DNA from: Closterium sp. NIES-65 | Taxonomy: Eukaryota > Streptophyta > Zygnematophyceae > Desmidiales > Closteriaceae | Direction: 5' to 3' | DNA length: 64,000 bases | NCBI GenBank assembly: GCA_948144175.1 | Contig: CANXME010002463.1 | Span: 496,001 to 560,000, forward strand | In this document: in pieces, positions 23,001 through 32,450 of the stretch | Position numbering within the stretch: position 1 is the stretch's first letter | How the letters are laid out: the number at the start of each line of letters is the position of its first letter | The notes under the pieces: model-generated | Databases searched by the model: none | Seen by the model: the letters and a program-made list of their open reading frames with translations, nothing else | Told to the model about the DNA's origin: nothing | Position numbers and translations under genes: made by a program

Positions 23001-25085
23001 AGAAGCCAGATGTAACAACCATCAACCACCCAACAACTCACCCACCTTCCCCCGTCACTCACCCATTGCCGCCGCTCTCGTTGCTGCAACCATCTGAGCT
23101 GCTGCCGCCGTCGCAGCCGCCGCTGCAGGGTTCACACTTATCCCGCCACCAGCTGAAGCCGCAACACCAGAAACCCCAGACTCACCTCCCCCCCCTCCTT
23201 TCCCCCGTCACTCACCCATTGCCGCCGCTCTCGTTGCTGCAACCATCTGAGCTGCTGCCGCCGCTGCAGGGTTCACACTTATCCCGCCAGCTGTAGCCGT
23301 AACACCAGAGACACCAGATGTAACACCGGAAATTCCAGATGTAACACCAGAAGCACCGGATGTAACCGTTGAAAAGCTAGCTGTAGCACCACCACCAGCA
23401 GCGCCACTGGCAGACACACCAGCACCAGCAGCAGAAGCTTGAATGCTGGCACCAATGCGAGCAGCGGCAGCAGCAGCAGCCGCTACAGCCGCTGCTGCCT
23501 GCATAGCTTTGTTGACAGAGGCAGCAGGAGGGGGCAGCAGCGCAGCAGCAGAAGCAGCAGTGGAAGCGGTGGGGGCGGGGGAGGCGGGGGAGGAGGCAGC
23601 AGAGGTGCACAGCGCACCTGCCTTGGCAGCAGCGAGACGAGCTTTCACCAGCGCCGCCAGCTCAGGGGGTAGTGCGTCCCCAGCAGGCAATGCACCTGCA
23701 GCAGGCGATGCACCTGCAGAGGGCAATGCACTCCCAGGAGGGTTCTTGGACTTGGTTGAAGCGACCGGTTTGCCCTTGGCAGGGCTGTTCCCCTCGCGGT
23801 TCTCTAAGCTCTTCCCTTCACGTTTCTGTGCGCCGTTCGCCTTGCTGCCTGTTCTGGGCCGCTTGGGACTTCTATCCGGATCTTCTTTCTCAGCAGGGCC
23901 ATAAGAATCATCCTCAGAATCTCCTTCATCAGCAGGAGACGCTGCTGCTGCTGCTGCGGCAGGAGAATCGTCTGAAAGCTCTCTATCCATGCCACCCCTC
24001 TCCTTCCTCCTCTCCTCCTTTCTCTTCCCTCTCCCCTCGTCGCTCGAATATTCCACCCTTTTCTCCTCTCTCTCCTCCCTCTGCTCCTTCCCCCCATCCT
24101 TCCTCCCATCCTTCCTCCCCTCCTGCCTCTCCTCCCTCGTCTGCTCCGCCCGTCGCTTTCGGTCCATGGAACCTTCCTCAGAACCTTCCTCGCAAAAGCT
24201 CGATCCTCTCTCCCTTCCCTTGCCCCCTCTCCCCTCGTCGTCCCCCACTCTCTCCGTTCCCCTGCCCCCTTTTCCCTCGTCGTCCCTCACTCTCCCCCTC
24301 CACCTCTCCAGTCTATCCCTGACCGCTCCTCTGGACTCGTTTTTTGGCAGATCTCTATCCTTATCCCCGTTCGTGTCTCGCAACTCCTTATCGCGGACAC
24401 CTCTGTCTTTCCCTTCAGCACGGAAATCCCTACCCCTGTCACCGCTTCGAACGTCCCTATCACCGCTTCGAACGTCCCTGTCCCGGTTTCCGCGGATGTC
24501 CATATCGCCACCGCGCGCTTTCCGCTCCCGTTCTGCTCGCCGGTCCTCCCAACCACCCTCTCTCTCCTGAGAACCTTTCTCTCTTATCGTACCCCGGTCA
24601 TCCCTACCCCTGTCCCTATTTCTGTCTCCATCCCTATCCCTATCTCCATCCCTATACCTATCTCCATCTCTATCCCTATCTCCACTCCTATCCCTATTTC
24701 CATCTCCATCTTCTTCCCTGTCCCACTTTCTGTCTCGCTCGATTCCTCGTTTCGCTTCCCTGATTCTCTCTTCTTCCTCCTCCCGCATTCGCGTCGACCG
24801 ATCTACCTCCCGCTCCCGCTCCCGCGCTCCCCTCCCCTCTCCGCTCCTCCTAACTTCCAGTTCCCTGCTTTCCCGCTCTCCCCTTCCCTCTTCGCGCATC
24901 CGACGCGTTTCTTCCCCGTTCGTCTCGCTTCTTCTTTCCCACCCCTTTTCCCGCTCCCGCCCTCTCTCTTTGCTCCTATCTCTCTCCTTCTCCATCACTC
25001 TCGGTCGCTCCCTCTGCTCCCTCTCCCTTTCCTTCTCTCTATCCCGCTCTCCTCCCCTCTTCTGCCTCTCCCTCCCCCTGTCCAT
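20073..25085 (-). CDS. RSRC2-like arginine-rich coiled-coil protein (SMAP domain)
   Basis: Four exons give one open frame: 25085-23216, 21487-21384, 20980-20741, 20252-20073, about 797 residues. All junctions are GT-AG and all phases agree. The first 420 residues are Arg/Glu/Asp/Lys-rich (RDRDGDRDRDGDR-type repeats), then a basic segment KRPRTGSK, then Ala-rich sequence. The C-terminal part resembles the SMAP region of arginine/serine-rich coiled-coil protein 2: MTAEEKRKLLWGSKK, then WENVHFGDRSREEKFQKLM, ending QYVAGLRRKDGRTVGLGL. RSRC2 proteins are nuclear and linked to RNA processing by composition; the exact role here is inference. The gene carries duplicated exon edges in every intron and a repeat array after its stop. 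The start is the first ATG of the long exon. Confidence 0.72.
20346..20412 (-). pseudogene. Extra copy of the last exon's acceptor edge (RSRC2-like)
   Basis: Upstream of the last exon (minus strand) lies a second acceptor-like end followed by GLKGANAAPAM. It closely resembles the real exon start GLKGAKAAPATAS at 20252. It reads into a stop-containing stretch, so it seems to be a decoy or an alternative acceptor. Confidence 0.65.
20543..20560. repeat. Perfect 18-bp palindrome in an RSRC2-like intron
   Basis: TTTTGAGACGTCTCAAAA, a perfect inverted repeat without loop. It has the same core as several other palindromes in the window. I see no clear direct repeats around this one. Confidence 0.9.
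22290..22362. repeat. 26-bp palindrome between 23-bp direct repeats
   Basis: A perfect palindrome (22311-22336) centred on GAGTCGACTC is flanked on both sides by the same 23 bases, GCTGCTGCAGGG followed by CTCACATTTAT. The direct repeats are pieces of the Ala-rich exon end of the RSRC2-like gene. Confidence 0.85.
22480..22890. repeat. Minisatellite in RSRC2-like intron 1 (CCTCCCCCTTCACCCACCCG)
   Basis: About 20 copies of an 18-21-bp unit. On the minus (coding) strand each unit contains GTGGGTGAAG or GTGAGTGCAAG, similar to the splice donor that ends exon 1. Long ORFs in both directions only translate this array. Confidence 0.85.
22905..23215 (-). pseudogene. Repeated 3' edges of RSRC2-like exon 1
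   Basis: After the donor at 23216/23215, at least two more copies of the exon end lie downstream (near 23050-23150 and 22890-23000), and a weaker one lies at 22430. Each encodes a version of AAAAAQMVAATRAAAMG followed by GTGAGTGA. The first donor fits the phase of the next exon; the others would leave extra residues or a shifted frame. Confidence 0.75.
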
Positions 25086-26771
25086 TGCCGTTCCCGTACC
25101 CCTAGCTGTGTCTGTTTCTAGATAAGTCTGAGAGAGTCCTTACCTCTGCTCTGTCTGTTTTCAACGTCCTTACCTCTTGCTCAACATCGTAATCTCTAAT
25201 CCCTGCTTGTAGAAAAAATAATAGCAGATCTAATTCTTCGTTGCTAACTACCTCGCTCTTAGACTTCTCTGCTTAGCCTTCACAACGAAAAATCCTTGTT
25301 CTGACAAAAAAAAAACGGGCTTGTTCACAGTCGATGCTCTTTAGAGCCCTGTTTTCTTCCGTTCCGCTCTTAACTTCTATACGCTCGTCGCCCGAAACCA
25401 AGTGACTGCTAGCTTGCACACGAGAGGACAAGATGATGAAGCGAGCAGCGTGAGGGATGGAATGCAGGCTGCGTGGCACAATTTCACAAAGCAGGAGCTG
25501 TGGAGCCAGTTTTATGACCGTTGAGGTTTGCGTGTTTTGCCCGGTGAACTGGGGTGCAAAGCTTTTGTGCGGCTACGAATGTTCGGGTTTTGCGGGGGAA
25601 CTACAGAACAATGCATTCAAGTATGAAAATCAAGAATGTGATGACTACTGGATGATTGAATAACAAGGTTATATAGGCGGAAACGAGCCAGGCGAGAACT
25701 TAGGGATGGTATACCTCAGCCGACGAAAACCGCCGCCCAATTTCGCGGTTGCGATAGGACAACGAACCCCCTCGGGATTGACGAGCTCCTGACGACTTGC
25801 GAGTGGCAAACTGGGGCGACCTGGCAGTCCTCCGAGGCTCTGAACCCCTCGGGATTGTCGACTATCTGACGACCTCGGGTTTCGCTGAGAGAAACACGAG
25901 AAGGATACCTCAGCGGACCCTGAACCACAGCTCGACACGTTGTGCGCCGAGCCGCGGTTACTGCCACGTGGCTTAGTAGGGACGGCCGAGATCGACCTTG
26001 ACAATCGGGAGGTGCCACGACGGCGCCGACGTGGCCCCGCTTCGCACCACCGGGTATATTTCGCTGCGCGCGAAACCTGGCGCGCCGACGAAAAAGGTAA
26101 CCATCGTCCACGCGGCGAAAGACGACTGGGATGGTATACCTCGGCGAAGAGAGCCCCAGAGTCAGGGAATGTCGGCGTCGACCAAGCCTCCGGCCACGCG
26201 CCTACTCGCAGGTCGATGAGGCTTGCGCGGGAGAGCAGGACGCTACGGCATTTCGGGAGAGTGGAACTAGGTCATTGGCCTATTGCACGTGGCGCACGTG
26301 AATTCCACCGTGGCAAGGCACCGGCGGGAGTGCCGTTGAGCGCAGAGCGGCGTGACACTAGACATGCATCGATCGTGACACGTCATGCCCGTGCACAGCG
26401 GCGCTTGCAAAGAGGGCTGCGTGGAGCGCGGCAGGTGCGCAGTGGCTCGCAACCATACCCCTCCTTGACCACGCACAACGCTCTCATTCTGCCGGTTCAG
26501 CTTCGTGTTTCTCTCATGCTCCTGTGCGCCATCTAGCACTTCGTTTTCTTCACAGGACCCTCGCTATCTCTGCGGGTGTAGGTTACTCGACGGCCGAGTC
26601 GACCGAGCGGCGGCACAAAGGCGACGACCTGGAATAGACTGCCATAGGTCGGTGTTGGGGTCGACCATCGTCGACTTCGCCTTACTAGGTTCTAGGTCGT
26701 CATCTAGGAAAGTCGGCGACGATAGATCAGGGCGACGATAGCATCTCCCAACCTTACCGAGTCGGCGACGC
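25086..26771. other. Non-coding stretch between the RSRC2-like start and the recombinase gene
   Basis: Holds the 5' UTR and promoter of the RSRC2-like gene (left part) and the left flank of the Crypton-like unit (right part). From about 25670 the sequence becomes rich in TCGAC and CGACG, as in the recombinase gene. A TTATATA motif lies at 25672. ORFs at 25940-26536 are not supported. The exact left boundary of the mobile unit is not visible. Confidence 0.5.
25703..26142. repeat. Direct repeats in the left flank of the recombinase gene
   Basis: Two repeat pairs. GGGATGGTATACCTC occurs at 25703-25717 and 26128-26142. A 32-bp block starting GAACCCCTCGGGATTG and ending CTGACGAC occurs at 25764-25796 and 25842-25873 with a few differences. 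They could be recombinase binding sites or simple duplications. Confidence 0.6.
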
Positions 26772-29700
26772 GTGGCCAGAGGAAGGGCTAGTGCCCAACA
26801 GCCACAACAACTTATCCCACCCCCCGCCGATTCGGTAGACGACGACATCAAAGCGCAACTGGAACGACTCGAGGTCGACGCTGAGTTAGAAGCACTTGAG
26901 AGGGAATTCGAGGAAGACAGCCGCAGGACGATTAGGGCGTACACCGCACCCGTGAATCAGTACCATCTCTGGTTGACCAATCTTTCCCTCTTCCACGGCC
27001 GGCGGTAGAGCATACGAGCGGTCATGGACGACGTCGACATGCCCGACGTTGGTACCCCAACCGACCACAGTCCGTCCTCTGCCTCCGTAGAGACGCTGAA
27101 GTTGCTTTACGATCTTGACAAACTTACTCAGATTCCCGAAGGGGAGTACACCAAGGACATACCGAATCCGCCAATTGGGGAGTTTACGAAGAAGTCGACA
27201 CCGACGGCAGATGGGCAGACTGGACCTTCGTCGGTGCCCGCCGGCTCGGAAAACCAAGGTGATAACGACGAGGAGGACGAGGAAGAGAGCGACGACGAAG
27301 TCGACGACCGTCCTCCGCGTAGCACGAATCCGCGCACCTTGGAAGAACGCCTTAGGCGGGAATTTGAATACATACGTGACATGCTCGACGCGGACGAGAA
27401 GGAGGACGATCAGCACATGGCGGTGCCGCGCGAAGGGTGGAAGGCGACGGACTTTGTAGTGGACGACATGGTGTACTCCAGCATTGACGTGCTCATAATG
27501 GACGCCCTACGACACCTACAATGCTTGGAGAAGAATAGCACGCTCAGGCTGTACACCGCGTTCATCTACCACTACAAGAAGTGGGCGGCGAAGATGCTGA
27601 AGCAGCTACGCGACAAGCTACCCCATGAGCAACGACTTAGGCACGTCGACGAGATCGGCCACTACATCCGCGACAACAAGAAAGAGGATTGGTGCAACGA
27701 GAAAGTGGTCCGCCGACAGTACATCTGGCTGCACGGCCCTAGGGTCACCGAAACCCGGCTGCGCGCCTACGTGAAGCAAATGAGCCGTGAGTGTAACCTC
27801 ATTGTTGACCAGCCCGGGGAGGAGAACAATGCCACGCGAACGGGGCCTGTGAGGTCGACAACTGTGCACACGATCCTCGGCCGGATAAAGGCATGCCAGA
27901 TGGCGGCGAGGGTGGAGGCGACGCTGTACCGAGAGAAGGAGCTGGGCCTCATGAGGGAGATCTCGGTGGTGAGATCGGAGGTGCGGTTCAACGTCCGCCA
28001 CAAGAACGAGAGGGACCTCAAGTAAGTTGGTCGACAACCTTATTATATATCACTGTGCACTGTGAAGTCGACGCAGTCTAACAGAATTTCCCCGCCGATT
28101 TGCGTTCAGGAACTGCGCCGACCGTCGACGCGGCACCATCGGCGATACCTACACCGCCGAGCAGTTCCGCCAGATCATGATGAGGGTGCTGCCGACATGG
28201 GCGGCGGCGGCGTGGAACCCGCGGGCTACCACTCCGTCGCAGACGCTGTGGCGATTCCTGCTCATCAAGGTGCTCACGCTACTCTCCCACCACACTCTCC
28301 TGCGCGGCGGCAGCATCCGCGAGATCACGCTCCCCGACATCTTCTTGTACCACCTGGCGAGCACCTCGGAGGTGAACCCGGATAGCCAGCCGGTCGTCAT
28401 GGTGATCGCCGCGCGTAACTCGAAGACTTCCAAGGATGCCCGTCTTCAGCAGAGCTGAGCTGGAAGCGGAGCTGTGCGCCGTCGGCGAGACCGGCCTGTG
28501 GCTGCACTTCATCCTCGACCAGATCGGTCAGTTCTCCGGCACCGACTTTCTTTCGCCGCTTGACATCACAGAACGCGAACGCTGGTACAAGAAGCATCTC
28601 TTCTTCGCCAGAAACGACAAGGAGCAGGAGGAGCTCTCCTCCGCCACCCACCAACGTTGGACTCGGCAGGTGTGGACGACCAACAAGGTGTTCTGCAAAA
28701 GGAACGTGCACGCCGCCCGCGCCGGAGGTGCGCAGGAGTTAGCCATCGGAGGGACGCCGCGCGCCCTGATCGCCGAGCTGGGACACTGGGCTCTCGACAA
28801 GATGACGCGTGCGTACATCACGGCCATTCCCGTTGGGGTGGTGATGCAGAAGGCCGGCTACTCGGGACTCAAGCAAGACTACTTCTTGGGGCGCAGCAGG
28901 GTCGAGCCCTCCGACAAACTCCTGGACCTGCTCGCCGAGCACATCTTCCCCGGCGTGGATGCTATGCTGCGCGATGTATGTCACGCGACGCCGACAATGT
29001 ATTTCAGTCGTCGTGGCCTAGTTGGCTGCCCAACTCCCTACTAACCCACGCCACTTTCCGACTTGCAGGCGGAGACGCGTGCCGTCAATGGGAGCGACGC
29101 CGCTGCAGCCGCAGTGCACTTCTTGCGCACCCTCGTGATGTTCCGACGAATCGTCGCCGAGGACCTCGCGGTGAAGCTCGTCCGCACACCGTGGCACCCG
29201 TACGTCCAAGGTTCCAAGCTCTGCAGGATTGCCCTCTTCCAGCACTGGGCGAAAAGGGTCGAGTCGGTCGACACCGATACGATCAAAAAGCGCCGGGACC
29301 CGACTCAGATACAACCGGAGGTGAGTTGCCGACCATGTCGGCGTTGTTGGATTTTAGCCGGTGAATTCTAACCTCTTGTCGCCTTTCCGCACACCCAACA
29401 TTGCAGGAAATATCCGTGCGCATGGACACCCAGTATCACAACATGTCCCTCAAGGAGGCGCTGAAGAAGGAGGTCGAGCGCTCGGCGCTCGAGAAGCTAG
29501 GCTTTCAGGAGACGATCGAGAAGCAAAACGACACCATCGCGTCGCTCACCGCCAAGCTTGCTCGACTCACTGAGGCACTCCGTGTGTCAGAAGCCCGGAG
29601 GATGCCGGCGGCGCCGACGTCGGCTACCGATCAAACTCCGGGCGAAGGTGGCTCCGCGGATTCGGCCAACACGGGGACCGGAGCCAAGAGAGATGATGGG

Positions 29701-30309
29701 AAACCCCCGCCACCCCCCCAGACGGCAGAGGAGGCCAGTTACGAGCTCAACGTCGTGCAACCTTGGCGGGATTCAAAGACCGTGTGGGACGCTTGGCGCC
29801 TCTGGAACTCCGCCACCGCCAATGACACCCGTCGTCTTTGCGACAGGGTCGCCGAGCCGGGGTTCATCGACCGCCACACCCTCCTCGCCGGCGCGACCCA
29901 GGGTGCACTCAACATGAGGGTGCGCCGCATGCTGAAGGCCATGGATGCGGTGCGCCAGCTACGCGCGAGCGACGGCGATGCCGACACCGAAGCCGTGGTC
30001 GATGCACTGAACACGATCGCGGCATCGGGCATTGGTACCTTCTGCGATGCCCTCACGGTGCTCAACCCGGAGACGGCACCGACGATGTCCAAGGAGCCTG
30101 GCATGGGCGTCAAGGGGCTTGGCCCCAAGGTGGTCTCGAAGCTACGCCTCGCCTGTGCGCTGGTGGCGCTCGAGCTGAAGCCGACGACGTGGGTCGACCG
30201 CCTGTTTCCAGACACCTGGGAGGAGCAGATGCCGAAGACCGTGGCCGACTTGGCCAAGCAGACCGCACCTGCGCAGCGTCCTCCGTCAAAGCGCAAGAAG
30301 TCGGCATGA
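26772..30309 (+). CDS. Crypton-like tyrosine recombinase (NDC10_II/GCR1_C-type)
   Basis: Five exons: ..27004, 27071-28021, 28110-28975, 29069-29320, 29407-30309, about 1,065 residues. Borders are GT-AG and phases agree, apart from one extra base near 28436-28455. The N-terminal part has RRTIRAYTAPVNQYHLWL, like the start of the core-binding domain; an acidic segment follows. Catalytic residues: Arg in LLRGGSIRE (about 460), Lys in NSKTSKD (500), HAAR (595-598), GHW (Trp 621), Tyr in RAYITAIP (630). HxxR-Trp-Tyr spacings equal those of Cre. Next come AVHFLRTLVMFRRIVAED, a coiled coil (about 765-825), and a segment with WRDSKTVWDAWRLW resembling the GCR1_C DNA-binding domain. The true 5' start is uncertain: no ATG fits, only GTG at 26772, so an upstream exon is likely. 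Confidence 0.75.
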
Positions 30310-30559
30310 AGATCCTCGGTGTATATGTGTTAGCGTAGGTTGATGATACCCTAATTTAGCAAACCGTTGTGTTCCCATCGTACTTGTTCATTTTGATGCA
30401 ACAAGAACATACATGATCCAACACATACATCCGAACCAGATATGTCGGACTCCGACATAGTCGCCACCATGTGTGTGCAATTCATTGTGCCTTATTCATG
30501 TCGACATCGCTGACTGCATGCAAACGGCGCAAACGGCGCCCATCACGCTATAACCGAGC

Positions 30560-30705
30560 AATCATACCACCTAGCGCTCCTTCCGCGCGCCGACTACGCA
30601 TCCGTGCTGTCCATGCCCGCTCGATATGCGCGTCAAACGGCACATCGATGCCGACCTCCTAGAGTTTCGGCCACCTGGGCGGCGCGGCACATTCCCCAAA
30701 GCGCC
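30560..30705 (-). pseudogene. Decayed second copy of the 3' end of the minus-strand ORF
   Basis: Resembles 31040-31240 at several points in the same order: CCGACTACGC-GTGCTGTCC-TGCCCGCTC, then GCGCGTCAAGCGGCACCGC-like text, then GAGTTTCGGCC and GCACATTCCCC. The middle of the segment is missing. It suggests a tandem or second-element copy of the gene end between the two convergent genes. Confidence 0.65.
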
Positions 30706-32159
30706 GACCATTGACCATCTCGGCCTAGCCGACGATGCTCATCGCCGAGAATATACATGCATACAGCCAGACGCACTATGTCGACACCGTACGACGGGGT
30801 TCATCGAACCGGGGCCCGCATTTGAGTAACATGGTAGATATCAGGTCGACCTTGCCGAGGAGTGTTCTAGTAACATGCATTACCAAAAAGTTACAGCCAA
30901 CAAAAGAAATCCCAACGAAAACTATACAATCAAACGAAAAAAAAAATCCCAAAAACACCACATAATCGACGCCGCCCATACCAGGCCATCCTTGCAAGAA
31001 GACCTACTTGCGCTCCCTCCTGCCGCCCATGGCAGATTGTTATGCCGACTACGCCGCCGTGCTGTCCTTGCCCGCTCTGCCCTTCTTCCCCTTCTTCCCC
31101 GAGCTTTCCTTGCCCTGCTTGCCCCTCGGCCTCTTCCTCCCCCTGTGTTCGATGTCGTACTCCATCTGCGCGTCAAGCGGCACCGCGATGCCGATCTTCC
31201 TGAGTTTCGGCCCATCCACGGGGCACATTCCCCAGAACGCGAGGGTTTCCACCGTCGCTCGTGCGATCAGTTTGGCCTCGGCTTCAACATCCAACCCCGG
31301 ATAGGCTTTGGCCAGAGCGGTGGACTCCAGCGCCGGTGCGACGTTGTGCGCAACCTCCCCAAGGGGTTGCTGCCTGCTGATCGCGGCCTCCAGCACCGCC
31401 GTCATGACCTTCTTGAACTCGGCGGCGGTAGTCTCGCTGGCGCCGACCAACATCGCCGCCGCCTTCCCTTCGCGGACGGCATCAGCCACCTGGGCGCCGT
31501 CGCCCTCGACTAAGCACCACAGTGCGCAAGCTGAGGCCGACAGCGCCTGTGCGACCTTCGCCGTCTTCTGATCCGTGTCGCCCTCCATTCTCGCCGCGGA
31601 TGCAGCGACCTCCCCATACGCCGCGCACAAGGACACGCGATCAAGCATGGCCGACATCATTGCATCCGACTTCCCGTCGGCATCGACGGGGAACCAGATC
31701 GCGGGCAAAAGCGCGTCGTGGTGCGCATCGCCTGATGTCTTGTACGCTCTATACTTCCCGAGGATGTCGTCGAACCTGTCACGCAATCACACGAAACTGG
31801 CCGTTAGGAACGCCGACGTCGACATCATAGCTTGGCCGACGTTTATCCGACTTACCTTGTCCTTGGGAGGAACGCGCCCCTTGCCCAGATCACCGTCCAC
31901 ATCCCAGTCGGCAAGAACCGGACTTCCTTCCACACCGCCCTCCACTGCTTCATCACTGTTTCCTCCAGGCCGGTGAGCTCGGCCATGAGGATCTTGCTGA
32001 CGAAACCGTCGTACAGGAGGTACACAATGGAGTGAAGGTACGCCAGCTCCATCTTGTCGCGGGACTTGCCGATGTATCTGCTCTCGTTCCCGACCACCTT
32101 GATCTCGCCCACCCACCCTTGCTTGTCGCCCGTCGAGTCGTGGCGGATGCCATGACCCT

Positions 32160-32450
32160 TCCGTTCTTTCACCTTCACCTTCTCCTCCTCCGTCGCCGCC
32201 TCCTCCTCCTCCAGCTTCTTCTCCTCCGCCTCCTCCACCTTCTCCTCCTCCTCCTTCTCCTTCTCCTTCTCCTTCTCCTCCTCCTCCTCCTCCTCCTCCT
32301 TCTCCTCCTCCGTCTCCTTCTCCTTCTCCTTCTCCGTCTCCTTCTCCTTCTCCTTCTCCTTCTCCTTCTCCTTCTCCTTCTCCTTCTCCTTCTTCTCCTC
32401 CTCCTCCTTCTCCTCCTCCTTCTTCTCCTTCTCCACCATCGCCGTCGCCA
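32160..32450. repeat. CTCCTT-rich low-complexity tract in the minus-strand ORF
   Basis: Imperfect CTCCTC/CTTCTC repeats encoding Glu-Lys runs on the minus strand. Plus-strand ORFs here (poly-Leu) are shadows. A second tract of pure CTC repeats lies at 34740-34890 and encodes poly-Glu. Confidence 0.9.
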
